Notes: a model not told the origin generated them from the letters alone. Counted from the stretch's first letter, positions 36,379 through 48,824 are shown. The stretch: 64,000 bases of DNA from Euryodendron excelsum (GCA_033060915.1 CM065392.1:1770001-1834000); one strand, 5' to 3'. Program-made: numbers and translations.

Positions 36379-37436
36379 AGAAGTTGTAGACACGTAAAAT
36401 TTGATCAATTATAAATAGTCACGTGTTTTATGGAGCTTTAAATTCTAACAAATAAATATTATCATGCGTCTTGTTGGACTTTATCAAAGCTTGTAAGATT
36501 GGGCGAATCATATGTCAACACGTGTCAAAATGATACAATTTTCAAGTGACTAGTTTTAAACTAATCTAATCCAATTAAACTTGGACAAATGTCTATAAAT
36601 ATCTTTACTGATTATTATCTCTTTTAAATTAAAGAGTGATAATTATTATAAGGTAATTAAAAGCTATCATGATTCTCTCAAACCTCAACTATAAATAAGG
36701 GATGACCCTTTAAAGAGAAGGGCCCACGATACAAGATTTTTGCCTATAACAAGCAAGAGAAAGCTAGAAAGCTGTCAAGCATCAAGAGTCGAACTTTCTC
36801 CTTCTATCATCTTCTTTGCCCAAATTGGAGAAGAGCATGGCATAAGTCCTCAAGTCAATGTTCTTAAGAATAATTCAAAAAAACAATTCTTGATTCACAA
36901 TTGAAGCAAGGTAGAAAAGCTTCATTGGGTTGAAGCCTCTAAAGCTCCGAAAAACTTTTCGTGCAATTGTTCACTACGAAGCCTCATCAATCTCTATTAT
37001 GCTTGAAGCTAAAAGATTCAAATTGAAAAGTTCATTGCAAAGCCCTACAACTTTATTATTTTCTTCTACTTAATTAAAGAGTCTATCCATAGTGATTTGG
37101 GAACAAGTTGTCAAGCTCTCAAATCAACCCAACACAAATTTAACTTCTTCTACGAAATTAAAGAATATAGAAGATCTCTACATTTGATTCAGAAACAAGT
37201 TGCCAAGCACTCGAGTCAATATTATATACGATTCAAAAACAAGTTGTTAAGCTCTCGAGTCAACATCCTTTAAAAGAAGAATTAGAGGATCAATTTTTTT
37301 ATTCAAAATATCCCCTAGATTGTACCAACTTTATTTTAAATTAATAAATTCAATTGTTACTTTATTTTTCTGTTTACTTATTTTTGCAAACATAGAAATT
37401 TATGTAAACATATGCATGTTTATCCTTTAGAAGTTG
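36379..37436. mobile_element. Probable solo-LTR-like insertion
   Basis: The 8-mer AGAAGTTG occurs at 36379-36386 and again at 37429-37436, bracketing 1042 bases. Inside are TGTAGACACGTAAAATTTG at the left (the opening style of many Gypsy LTRs), a promoter-like ACTATAAATAAGGG at about 36690-36703, and three degenerate copies of AACAAGTTG-CAAGC-CTCGAGTCAA between 37100 and 37270. There is no coding frame. A Gypsy LTR normally gives a 5-bp duplication and ends in CA, which does not fit neatly here, so the exact limits and class are uncertain. Confidence 0.4.
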
Positions 37437-37600
37437 GAAACTTATTCTTTTCCATTAACATGGCACTCCATGCATGTGTTGCCACAAAACTGGCTTCAAA
37501 TGATAACAAAAAAGTTATTATACTACCAAAAAAAACAAAAACAAAAAACAAGGGGGAAAAAAAGAAGATGAGGAGAATAAATAAAACAGCCAAAACCATG

Positions 37601-38041
37601 TTACACAACATCCAAAGGATCTATTGATGTGGGTTTGAAAGGAATAATCACAGAGAAGTGGAAAACAGTGGAGTTCGGCATGACATGTATCCCTATCTCC
37701 TCCCCTTTTTCAAGCCTTCTTCTATTGACAAAATGCTTGTCCCAATCTCTCTTAAAGCCATAAGTGCAGCCCCATGGCCATGGCCTGTATTTCATTCTTC
37801 CAAACAATACTTCATACTCACTGTGTGTATCAATGTCCCATATAAACACACTCACGTCTTCTCCATTCTTCACCTTATCAGCTTCTACAAATGACAAATT
37901 GTCAAAAATGTATTCTGCTTGAGCTTTTGTGAATGCAAACTTCTTTTTCCCAGCCTTGTCAATCACTTTCTTGATCTCCCAGTCCTCCTTTCCCCAAGCG
38001 GTTAGCAAAGTTTGTGTATTTTTCTCATTACTTATCTCCAT
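37601..38041 (-). CDS. B3-domain-like small protein
   Basis: Intronless frame of 146 codons on the minus strand with an ATG at 38041. Features pointing to a B3 DNA-binding fold are AWGKEDWEIKKVIDK near the start (the strand opening with I-K-V-), a middle Trp/Tyr-rich part (RMKYRPWPWGCTYGF), and KHFVNRRRLEKGEEIGI, which matches the usual W--FV---L--GD-IG close of plant B3 domains. At this length it would be a bare domain, like small members of the plant REM/At-type B3 groups; the N-terminus is short. A TATA motif sits 50 bases upstream. It could also be another plant-specific fold of similar size; recognition is by motif memory only. If B3, it would act in the nucleus on DNA. Confidence 0.6.
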   Translation of the reverse strand: MEISNEKNTQTLLTAWGKEDWEIKKVIDKAGKKKFAFTKAQAEYIFDNLSFVEADKVKNGEDVSVFIWDIDTHSEYEVLFGRMKYRPWPWGCTYGFKRDWDKHFVNRRRLEKGEEIGIHVMPNSTVFHFSVIIPFKPTSIDPLDVV

Positions 38042-38090
38042 AGATAATCTAGCTCGGTTCGTTTCAAGCCAACTTCAAGTACTGTGGCTT

Positions 38091-38098
38091 ATTTATAA
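38091..38098 (-). promoter_or_regulatory. TATA box of the B3-like gene
   Basis: TTATAAAT on the minus strand lies 50-57 bases before the ATG, a normal distance for a short leader. It supports the B3-like frame being a real gene. Confidence 0.6.
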
Positions 38099-38804
38099 GG
38101 AGATCATCTGTAAATGCAATGCATGAACAAGAAAGAAAATACAAGAAACACAAGCATGGGGTTGTTTACTTATATTTGCATGAGACACTTACCTTATGGG
38201 ATTTAATTTACTTGAACTATCATTGTCAGTCATAATTAAGTTTTTATATCCTAGTATTACGTTATGATAAACCGAAAGTTCCTTATTTTTCTTGGAATTC
38301 AAAATTCAAGTTATATAGTTTCACAATTTTAGAAAATTCATTTAGAGGGATTGCGTGGAGTGCATGTTCTTAAGTTGTTGCTTAAATTCATTAGGAATTC
38401 AAATTCCAAATGATGTGTTTCATAATTTTATGGACATACATCTAGAGGGACCAAATTAAGATACATTGCATGCATGTTCTTAAGTAATATAGCCTCAATC
38501 CATTTCTTTAATAATTTGAAGTATTATACACTTAAATTCAATATGCATTATATCCTTATTTAAGTAGAAAAGTAAAGGGCATTAAATCTATTTGAATAGG
38601 TAGTACCTATTTAGAATGGAGAGAGGGAGGGACAGAGATCAAAATTTCAGTGCGAACCATATATGGATTTATTTTCAACATTTTAAATTATGAAAATGAG
38701 AGACGAATTAAAACAAAAATTTTGATCATCAGGGCAAGAGAATGCCACTTCCGAAAGAGGACATGTTAAAGGCTCAAAATCAAGAGCATGCCATCCTCAT
38801 CAGG

Positions 38805-38837
<33 letters not shown>

Positions 38838-39403
38838 GATAGATAGATATGACTAAAGTTTCATTATTTCCATTATCAGAATTAGATTCTTATCGGTATT
38901 TTATTTTTTTTTAGTCTTTCTAGGTTTATGCTGTTAGGAGACGATCTCTTACAGCATTTTTGTAGATATAGTTGAAGGAAGGAAAATTTCAATTTCAATG
39001 TTGTGGTACTGTCATGCTCACTTCCCTTAGTTTTAGTAATCACAACAAATTAAGGAAGTTTACGTAGTTTGTATTTACAGTAGCTCTGCACAAACTTGAT
39101 GGAGTAATAAGTCAAAGGTCTAGGCGTACTATAATGAAAAAAAGAAGTCATAGACATGAAATATAAAGTATTCGAAGTCAGACTTCTACACAAACTTATT
39201 AGCATATCATTAATTTTTGTTATGCCAAATTAAGTTGGGGATGAAGAATATCAAATATAGAAGTAAATGTCAAACTTAGAATGTAAGACATTTCATTATA
39301 ATCTCTTGGAAATATTGTGGTAATCTGTAGTTAATTGCAAAATATTTTAGTCAATGCATAATCCACATTTAGTACCTTACCTTACATTTCCACCATGAAG
39401 GAC
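38099..39403. other. Intergenic region between divergent B3-like and PMEI genes
   Basis: AT-rich sequence with a compound microsatellite at about 38804-38850: CT units, then TA, then GATA. It is the shared upstream region of two divergent genes. No other gene is seen. Confidence 0.5.
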
Positions 39404-39410
39404 TATATAA
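39404..39410 (+). promoter_or_regulatory. TATA box of the PMEI gene
   Basis: TATATAA lies 39-45 bases before the ATG at 39449. That implies a leader of only about 10-15 bases if spacing is standard, so the true start may use the ATG context GAAATGG, which is favourable. Confidence 0.6.
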
Positions 39411-39448
39411 GATAAGTTTAGAGCAAAGAAGTGAAAACAAGCATAGAA

Positions 39449-39988
39449 ATGGCCTATTCTTGTAGCATCTCCTCCTCATTGGTTACCCTTTTGCTAGTGT
39501 TTCTATTCATTAGCATCTCATCTTCATCAGCTGATTTGATCAGTGATGTTTGCTCCAAAACTCAAAACTCTTCCCTTTGCCTGCAGGCTTTAAACTCCGA
39601 TCCTCGCTCTGCCGGTGCAGACCTTAAAGGCCTTGGCCAGATCTCAATTGACATAGCAGAAAACAATGCTAAGCAGACCTCTACCCTCATTGCTTCACTT
39701 TCCCAAAAAGCAACTGACCCTAAACTCAAAGGGCGATACGATACGTGTGCTGAAAATTATGAAGATGCCATTGATGACCTTGATGAAGCTAGGCAGGCTT
39801 TGAGCTCTGGTGACATTTCTACCCTAAGGACTAAAGCCTCGGCTGCCTTGGATGGACCGAGTACTTGTGAAGATAGCTTTGAAGGACCACCAGCCGAACC
39901 ATCCGAGCTTCAAGAAGCAAATCAGAAGCTTGAAGGCCTTTGCAGTATCGTTTTGGCTGTTGGTAGCAGTTTGTCTGGATCAAATTAA
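39449..39988 (+). CDS. Pectin methylesterase inhibitor / invertase inhibitor family protein
   Basis: Small secreted helical protein that binds and blocks either pectin methylesterase or acid invertase in the cell wall (or vacuole). Single exon, 179 residues. Residues 1-28 are a signal peptide (SLVTLLLVFLFISISSSS). The four cysteines of the family's two disulfides are present: C35 and C44 (the N-terminal hairpin, DVCSKTQNSSLC), C100 (YDTC) and C140 (TCEDSF), with an extra C165. YEDAIDDLDEA after the third cysteine is the typical helix. The ATG at 39449 was chosen because the frame upstream lacks ATG and the signal peptide follows at once. Which enzyme it inhibits cannot be told from sequence alone. 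An AATAAA hexamer occurs 13 bases after the stop (40001-40006). Confidence 0.93.
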   Translation: MAYSCSISSSLVTLLLVFLFISISSSSADLISDVCSKTQNSSLCLQALNSDPRSAGADLKGLGQISIDIAENNAKQTSTLIASLSQKATDPKLKGRYDTCAENYEDAIDDLDEARQALSSGDISTLRTKASAALDGPSTCEDSFEGPPAEPSELQEANQKLEGLCSIVLAVGSSLSGSN

Positions 39989-41770
39989 GTAGTTTTGGTC
40001 AATAAAAATTGTTTCCTAATGCTTTCATTTCTCATCTGAATTACCCCATATGATTTCAATTTTAAAGATGATTTCAAAACATCTCCAGCTGAGTGATCTG
40101 AACTCCAGAGAAGGAATCAGATTTTGAAAAGCTTACCATTTTCATTGAAACATGTTTCTATTTATAATGAAAGAAAGGATATTCTGAGATCTCAGCTAAT
40201 ACCTTGAGTGGTTCAGTTTCAACATTGTTTTTGCCATTTCTCATTTCTCATTGTAGTTTTGTGGCCTAAGAAAAAAAGAATGTCTTTCAAGTATTTCAGC
40301 TAGTTTTAGGATTAGCAATTGTTAGATTGCTGAGAAACCCATTTGCTTCTGTTAATTAAGTATAATAATCGAAAAGGAAAGAAGAGAAGAAGCATAAAAT
40401 TGGCTATATTAGCACCAGAGACTTAAATTAAGTACAGGGCTACGAGCAAGGGGCCTTGGAAAGTGAAGAAAGAAGTCAGAAGTTTGGTTCTTTTATTTTT
40501 TTTTTTTGACCTTTTGTCAATGGCTAAAGTTACTGTACTTTCTCCCAAACTTTTGTTCAATTGGAGATACATTGTGAATCCAACAGAATCACATGATTAG
40601 TTATAAGCATGGTATTAAGACCCTGTTTTGATTATGGTTTTGATTCCTTGTTTTTGAAAATTTTGATTTCGGTTTGTGTTTTCTTTAAATTTGCTCTAAC
40701 TGCAATGGTAAAAAAGTTCTAGAAACTGTTTTCGCCAAGGCTATCAGTTAGAAAAACAACAACAAAAAAAAAGGGTAATTTCTGAGTTTTCAGAACTATT
40801 TTGATATGAAAATGAAAATGATATGACAGAATGCTTCTTTGATGGTCCCATTTTTTTTTTTTTGTCTTTGAAAACATGAAAAATGAAAAGTTCTCTTTTT
40901 CTTTTTGTTTTGCTTTCAAGAAAAAAAAAATCGAAAAGGAAAATGACAAAGAACATGAAAACAGAACTATAACCAAAAGGGCCAAACGGTTCCTGACATA
41001 ATTTTAGAAAATGTTAATAAAAAATAGAAAGGAAACACATTCTGTATAAGATTAAATATAATTATTAGAGGTATCAATGCATTCATTTTCTCTATCATAA
41101 CTAACATTATGTATCAGCATTTTCCCTTCTTTAATTGTCATATAACTACATCAATAATGCTACGGTTATCTCTACCCACCACTCCTCCAACCACTCTTAC
41201 TGAGTTGACACACGTTGATAGATAGAGTGAGAATTAGTCTACCTATCAACATGAATGACTAAAGGAGTAGTCAGAAAGAGTATACGTAGCATTACTCTAA
41301 CTACATTTTAGTGTCCTGGGATGTGATCTTGCTATAACAAAAGAGAAAATTATTAATTTATAACACTAGCCACTAAGGAAAAGAAAATAAAATTGTTGAT
41401 ATTTCTTGTAGATTTTCATATTGTTCTCAGATACCTAATACCTATGTCCCCTTGCACAAATTCAAGCAAGAAAGAAGCTAATTATAGTAAAAAAAAATTC
41501 CATAAGAATAGACAAAATAATCTTGGTAAAAAATTAGAAACAGATTCATCAAACCACAGACCACTTGTACCTTTCATGATATGGATCTTTTACCAACCAA
41601 ATTGATTAAAAAGTTTTTCCTGCCTGAAGCTTCTAGTTGGGGTCAGACAAAAGACCCTTAAGCTGAATCACAGAAAATCACAGCAAAGCATGATCATCTG
41701 CCAAATGAAGAAACCGACAGGTTCTCATAAATTTTGCAACTGTACAATCATTCCACCATCTTTCAGTAAC
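39989..41770. other. Intergenic region between PMEI and SINA ligase
   Basis: The PMEI 3' end, then AT-rich DNA with T-tracts (about 40496-40508 and 40851-40863). A foldback element lies at 41156-41293. The right edge is the 3' flank of the SINA gene. Open frames here are low-complexity lysine/phenylalanine runs. Confidence 0.5.
41156..41293. mobile_element. Foldback MITE, about 138 bp
   Basis: The left arm AATGCTACGGTTATCTCT and, from the right, AATGCTACGTATACTCTTTC pair as terminal inverted repeats. The complementarity continues inward (ACTCCTCCAACCACTC with ACTCCTTTAGTCATTC; CACGTTGATAG with CATGTTGATAG), so almost the whole element folds into one hairpin. There is no coding capacity. Flanks do not show a definite duplication. 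Confidence 0.7.
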
Positions 41771-44700
41771 TTATTGTTCTCTCCATATCCGGCCTGTGAT
41801 CCTCAATTTCAGCTCTTGCCTATCTCCACCAGAGAAGAAAAGGGCCAAGCTCCTCGGAATGATAAGTCCGTCTTGACTGTCACGAACTTTTCTGTGGCTG
41901 TCGCGGATGCTCCTTGGAACTCCTTGCCAGATTAGCTTGCGGCCATAAGCACCAACTTCTAAAGTGTAGCTAAATTTTTTGGCCTCACAATCCTCGCCCA
42001 TGAATCTTAGGAAGGCCATGTAGACTGGCGCCATACCAAGTTGGAATGCCTCAAAGTGTAAGCAGAACTGTCTTCCGAAACAATTGAACACCTGCACAGG
42101 CAAAAGAGAATCCTTAATAGAGCTCAGAATTATATAGCAAGAGCTGTGTTACCAGAAAACTCTAATATCCTAGCAATTTACGAATTGTGATGCACGTTCC
42201 GAAATATGGTACACTTTTATTTAAAAACATTGAATTTAGCAATCCAAAGCAATCTAAAAAATTTTCCCTATTGATTTACTATTGCATTACCTAAGGAAGA
42301 AACAAATTCACATATAATGCACGAAAACCTAAGGAGAGTGAAGTTTGGCAGATAAAATATTAAAAAAATGGCCGTAATGCTCCAAGAACTGTGTTTTTAC
42401 GAGTAATTTGCAAAAAATAGACTACAATTTATTAGACTTTTAATTGTTAAAACAAAAATGTTCTAAAAGTACCTTAAATTTAGATAATGTAATTTATACA
42501 ATTATACCTCTATCATACCATATTTCAAAGTGTATAAACCATGTTCCCATTCCTGCTCCACATAAACGATCCACGTTTTTGGTAACAGAAAGCAAGAGTA
42601 TATAACTTCTGAATTCCTCTAAAAAATTTACTAACTTCTAAATTACTTAGGATTTGGAAACAAATGCACGAAAGAATAGTTCCATCTGCCTGAAAAGCTT
42701 ATCCAACTACTCGAATAGTTGAAACAACTCAGGGAATCTCCTACTTTTGGTATGTGATACTCACAATTGTCTACCAAAAACAATTAGGCAAGTGAACAAG
42801 CTATTAGAGTTTAAAAGAATCAATAACACCAGGATACACAACTCGAATCAGAAGCACAATTTTTATTTTTTTCAAACAAACAAAAAGAAAGCCAAAGAAA
42901 ATAAAAATGATAGGTAAGTTCTTTAGGAAACTCGTGAAACATCAAGTAATTTGATTATTTATTTATCTATCTATTTTGAACAATAACTGAATGCATATTT
43001 CTTTATTCGGATGGGGGCCTATCCCACAAAACCGGAGTGTTATCACTTATTAAATGCATCATATCAAGATAAATTCCATTTGTTAAACTACAATGGTTTC
43101 AGTCCATGCAGTCTTCAAACACACTGCTAGAAAACCACATCTATTTGTATCACAGCACAAATTAAGTTGCTATTAGATTCTACTACTCCAATAAAGATCA
43201 CCAAAAGCAATAGAATATATATGTAATCATTTCTTGAAACTATAAAATAATTCTTTGATGATGACTAAAACATACAAAAAATAAGTTCCTCTCTGCATTT
43301 CCATGTTACTTGAAGTAATTTGCTGCATGGTTAAGAAGTAAGAACCAAGCATCTCCATGTTATTGTGTTATAAGTCAACTTACAGTTAGCATCCAGGTTG
43401 CATTTTCCACTTCATTTGGATTTGATTTAACATATCGATGATTGAAGGTACAACCATCATGCATGTCAACCTTATGGTCATCCTTGAGATGTGCAGCAAG
43501 GGTCAGGATGTCACCGGTGACAGAGCACTCAGATCCAGCATAAGGGCAATTGTAGGGGCGGAATCGGCAGTTCTGCTCATGTTTGAGCTTGCTATAGTAA
43601 GGAAAAATATCGTGACAGCCAAGATTCTGGTATCTGCAGGGGAGTTCCAATGATTCAGCTACTTTCTCCAAAGCCAGACACCTTATGTTTCCAAGCTCAA
43701 GGCGGCAAGTTGGGCAACAGTTATGCACTCTAATTTTGCAGTTTGAGCATAGCGTGTGGCCATTTGGACACTTCAAAAAAGAATGAGGGCAAACAAGACA
43801 GTAAAAAACGTTTAGAACAAAATTTCACAAAAAGAAAACATACAAACAAAATATTGTAAAACATTTCTATTTTGACCAGTCCAAAAGAATGAAAGGGAGA
43901 AAAGACAGCAACAAGAACTTCAATTCAGGTGTTAAATCATTTCTAAGGGTCAACTTACTAAGAGAGACTGAACAATATTATGTCAGCCTAAAAAGACATT
44001 CTTCAGTCATCACCATGTTGAATGGCTAACCACGACAGTATTCTAACACGTGATCCATAATCAAACTTATTTTACAACAAATTCATCAATTCTCTTCACT
44101 TTCTTAAACCCCTTTTGCACACATTTTCTTTGCTTCATTGACACCATCTACCTAGCAAGCATTATCTACCAGAATAAACAAATTTCAAAAACTCTCCTCA
44201 ATATGCTATTACAGAACTTAGGAAACATCGAAGGCCATTTTCCATTTACGCAAGTTGAGTAAGGTAAGGCCCCATAACCATCCCTAACTTTTGCAAGGTC
44301 CACATCAAACTCCAAAAATTAGACTATAAATAATGTCAAAAAGACTGCCTATCCGGGGCAGTGGCAGGCAGGTGGGTTGGATGGTAGGTAAGGGGAATTG
44401 GTGTTCAAGAGTTGATGCATCTCCTTTAGATATAAATCTACCCTGGAAAAGAGCTAATTTGGACTTATTCTGGATACCATAAATGGAAGAAGTCAAAAAC
44501 ATCGAAACTGGATAAAATCACTAGAAAGTTCCAAAGAAGCTGCATTACAAAAAGAGAAACCTATCTCAATCTTGGGAAGCTTTTAAATTGTGGTGTTTCA
44601 CTCCCTCTATATGTAAACCCATAGTTTGAAGTTGAACTCCCAGACCGCTCAATACACTTAAAAGTGTGACAGATCAATGGGAGCAGTTTTCAACAATGGA

Positions 44701-46028
44701 TCTATACCTAGAAATGTTCATTTATGCAAACAAATGTTCCAGGGGAGGTTGGGGGAGGGGCAATGATCAACCTGGAGAGTTTAATAAGGATTGCTGCTTT
44801 TGGTTTTTCAAAACTCCCAAAAATGCACCAGATATGAGCTTCTGACTGTGTAAGCTAGCTCTCAAGCCACTTGGGCATCGAGATAAGCAGAATATGAGCT
44901 TCTGATTGTATAAGCAGAATATGGCATTATACATGGGTCTCAAAGATCAGAGACTTGATGCAAAAAGGAACTGTATGGTGAAAAACGAAACTATTGGATA
45001 TCAGAAAATTGTTTGATCCATGGATGCCAACCTTTTTGAATAAGAAAAAGGTCCCAATCTTTTTAATTAGAACTCTTTGTGATCTATGTTCCAATCTTAC
45101 CTAGATTACAGATCAGTTTTAGCCATGTGCATCTCATTTGACATTGATTAAGTTTCATTTGTAATTTAGAAACAATGAAAAAAATAAAAGGTTGATCCAG
45201 GGAACGATCATAAAAAGGAGAATCAACAACCATATCTTGTCCAATATCATAACTTTCAAATGAAAGATGCCCACGAAGGCACTTTTTATTATAATCAGAT
45301 GGATATATTTGGATGGAAATCTGTAAATAATTCTGGAATCTATTTGGGTTCATATTCCCTATAAAGGATACATTAATGCTTTAGATAGAGTCGCTGAATG
45401 TATAACTCACTGCCATCAAATATACAACAATGACGACTACAAATAATCAATACCCCAAATGATAAGAGAGATCTTAATGCTGCCATTTGTTTTCACCGCA
45501 TTTATAATCACATTCATTATTTATGGAAAAATCACTTGTAGAAAACAGAGAAAAGACAATTAAGTAGTTTCATATCCAATACAAAAATGATTTCATTCCA
45601 TGCAAGGAGAAAATGCTTCCTCTAGAAAAGATGGGAGTCGGAATTCATTCAGTTCAAATATTGGAAGAGAATGCTTCCTCTAGAAAAGAGGGAAGTTGGA
45701 ATTCATTCAGTTCAAATATTGGAAGAGAATGCTTCCTCTAGAAAAGAGGGAAGTCGGAATTCATTCAGTTCAAATATTAGAAGATGGCAAACAATTGGAA
45801 CTGTAAACAAACCTGGTGAATAGGGGGATACATTAAACTTGTGCAGACAGGGCACTCGAGTAACTCATGCACGCCACTTGATGAAGGCATTCCATGCTTT
45901 TCACCCAACCCAGTAATACTTTTTACTGGAGTACTATTTTTCTCCACTTTGGACATTGCTATATCATAATTTGCAATTTTTGGGTGAGATTCAAACACCT
46001 CTTTGCATGCACTGCCTCCAGGAACCAT
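41771..46028 (-). CDS. SINA/SIAH-type RING E3 ubiquitin ligase (SINAT1/2-like)
   Basis: Ubiquitin ligase of the SEVEN IN ABSENTIA family; plant members act on transcription factors and on autophagy/TRAF-linked substrates. Three exons, 45813-46028, 43384-43770 and 41771-42091, total 924 bases: 307 residues plus stop, the usual family length. Domains in order: variable N-terminus; RING C3HC4 finger (C59, C62, C73, H77, C80, C83, C91, C94; CPVC at the start, CPTC at the end); SIAH-type zinc finger (CRYQNLGCHDIFPYY, YNCPYAGSECSVTGD, HLKDDH); C-terminal SINA/TRAF-like dimerisation domain ending LKLRITGRIWREQ. The start MVPGGSACKEV was chosen since the family begins M-APGGS; an in-frame ATG at 46073 would add 15 residues. 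Intron 1 (43771-45812) has a 58-bp tandem repeat near its 5' end. Confidence 0.95.
45611..45786. repeat. 58-bp tandem repeat, three copies, in SINA intron 1
   Basis: ATGCTTCCTCTAGAAAAGA starts at 45613, 45671 and 45729, so the period is exactly 58 bases. Copies 2 and 3 are nearly identical, copy 1 slightly diverged. The array ends about 27 bases from the exon 1 splice donor at 45812/45813. Confidence 0.97.
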
Positions 46029-47587
46029 TGGTATTCCAAGAATCCGAATAACACTGGGCTCAATAATTAACATAATAATCCAAGCACAATTTGTTTATCT
46101 GTAAAACAAAATACAAATTGGAACTGTAAGAATACCAATTTATAACAAAGAAAGCTATAACTCTGACCCAAGTTTTAGTGAAAAGAAGACAAAAAAAAAA
46201 AATCCTTAGCTTGAGGCCAGTAGGTGAGGAGGTTTGGTGGACCTCTAAACTAACAAGACTAACGTAGATTCTCTCACCAACTATCCATGAAAAGTAAATA
46301 ACAAACTCTTCTTTTCCATAATAAGGTGCTGTTGTCCTTGTATCATCTAGGCCAGACTTTTACAAAGTTTTGTTGGATAGTTAGAGATCTTATTAGCGTT
46401 ATCCCGAGGATATGAGGTTCTCATTTGCATGTTCCCTTATGACTATGATAATTGAGCCCAGAAATCCATAATAACAATGTATACGAACTGAAGAAAAAAT
46501 AGAGAGAGATTTTCATATCCAACGAATTTTCCAACGTGCAAATACTACACATATAGCAAGCCACCCACCCCCAAAAAAAAAAAAAAAAAAGGAAGAAAGA
46601 AAGAAAGAAAACAGACAATTATAGGAATCCAAATTCGAAATTAAAACAAAAACTGTTGGCTGTTGCCTTCATGACAAACAGGCAACCAGAAGAAGAAGAA
46701 GAAAAGGACAGGACATGAAGGGGATCTAAATTATGCATCAACCCAATAATTGACATTACCAAATGAAGGATGATTCATCTCTAAGTACAACATTAAGACA
46801 AAACCATCACCACCAAATTAATAGTGGATCGTCAATAATTGTCAGGTCTCGTCTCTACATCATACCCAACCAACTATTCTACGTTTGGATGTATATTTAA
46901 CAAAATAGAGACAACCCCAGATTAAAATTGTAACGAGTTTTTGTAATAAATTTTGACCTCTAAATCACTATCAAGGGATTCAAATTCTAAGAGGAGAACA
47001 GTAAAATAAGCAAACCCCGTCTAGGATATGCAACATGAACAATTCTCAATCAAACTATAGCCAAAAACTACCTACCCTGGTTATATGAAGTTCTATATGG
47101 AATATAGGATCGGATGAAGAAAGTGAAACAAAGCAAACCCATTTCAATCCTCCAGCCAAGTGACTACTTTTAGTGAAAATCACACAACTGATTCGCCAAA
47201 ATTACCTTTCCCATTTAGAGGCACTGCTAGAGGAAGGAATAAGAATCAAAGGCAAGACCAGCTAATTTAAAGAAAAGCAATTCTTTTCTTCAACTTGTTT
47301 GCCATCTCAATCAAAAATCCAAACTTAGATTTTTCCAGGAAAGCATGCCCATCCCCCTACCCCAACTCTCTTGCCCCAAATTTATTTCAACTAAACAAAG
47401 CAATTAGAAAAATGTAATTCACATCAACCATCAAAACAACCAAAATCCAAGACAAACACAGTCAAACAAAACAAACACATTTCAGATTTCCAAAAAAATC
47501 AACTTCAACCCCTACCAATAGAAGAGAAAAAAAAGGAAAATACAATACAAAAAAAAAAAAAAAAAAAAAAGCCAAAAACAGAGATAC
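46029..47587 (-). other. Probable 5' leader intron of the SINA gene
   Basis: No coding frame is credible here. It has A-tracts (46573-46590, 47551-47570), and pure AT-rich text. If the leader exon proposed next is right, this is an intron in the 5' untranslated region, which would be ordinary for this family. Confidence 0.35.
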
Positions 47588-47830
47588 CCAGTTGAGATTT
47601 TCGAGCACATTGTCTTCATCCACGATCAATTTGAACAATAGAATCTGGGTTTTTGTTCAAAGTCTAGAAAACAGCGTATGGACTTTGAGAGCTAAAAGGG
47701 TAAAAAGCAGACCTTGTACTGCGAACTCCGGAATTAACGCGTATTACCCTGATATAGAAATTGAAGAAGAAAGCCATTCTGTCTCTATCAGTGATGACCA
47801 CGCACGACCTCTCTCTCTCTCTCTCTACAC
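47588..47830 (-). other. Possible untranslated first exon of the SINA gene
   Basis: On the minus strand the block starts with a GA run (complement of the CT run 47808-47826), is more GC-balanced than its surroundings, and ends with CAACTGG/GTATCTCTG, a plausible splice donor. Purine/pyrimidine dinucleotide runs near plant transcription starts are common. The assignment rests on position and composition only. Confidence 0.3.
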
Positions 47831-47879
47831 TTCCACGAATCTGCAATTACTTTTCTATTCTACCCCAGTGGCAGTATAA

Positions 47880-48824
47880 TATACAGATTGATTTGTATGG
47901 TTTTTGTTTGTTTTCTGTGATTTTGAAAAGCAGTAAAAGCATTATAATAAGTGAGTTGGGTTTTGTCGTCTTTGACTGTGGAGTTCTTAGTCAAATAGTG
48001 CATTGTTTTTTTTTTTTTTTGAGTTCTCTCCTCAGCAACGTGCTCATGGGGATGAGTGACGTTTCCCGTTTCCCGCACGCAACGTTTGAAAATTCAATTT
48101 ACCGTCCGTTGACGTTTACTTTCCTCTGCCGAAGGGGGAATTCTTTCGTAGGCACTCGAGATGTGAGAATGAGATTTGAGCTGAATTAAGGATTAGAAAA
48201 TGTTAACATGTCCACTTAACTATTATTTGTTTGGTTGTATAAATATTAAAGAAATATTAAAAATTATATTTTTACTATTAAAAACATAATTTTTAACATT
48301 TTTTACATCCAAATAAAATTACTTAAAATGTATCTTTAGTACACATGTCAGCAATACCTAAAAAAATTTGAATTAAAATACCACTCTGATCATAAATGTT
48401 AATACTATATCGTACTGGTATTATATTGCACCAAACAAAAATCGTTACTAAAATGAGTGAATTTTATATTAGCCAAGGTATCAGCTAATAGTAGTCAGTA
48501 TTAAATTTATAATATCAGAAGTTGTATAATTAGTATAGATATCTATTAGAACTCATATTTGATATGCACTAGACAATTGACGTACATGTTTATATTATGA
48601 TAAAGTAATTTAGTGTTCAACAGTACTTGATATGGATTGTGACGGATGTACATCAAATTTTCTACGTAAAGACATATTTATGAGATACGGGGATAAATTC
48701 ATAGCAGTTGTGGCATGTAACGTAGTAATGGCAAAATATACTTACAGCCTTAAAAGACATATTTATTGTCACGTCTTTAAACTAGTAATTTTTAAAAATC
48801 AATTGCATCATAACAACTAGAAGT
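47880..48824. other. Intergenic, no gene seen
   Basis: Upstream side of the SINA gene, AT-rich, with a T-tract at 48006-48020. I see no gene, RNA gene or repeat unit in it. Confidence 0.5.
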
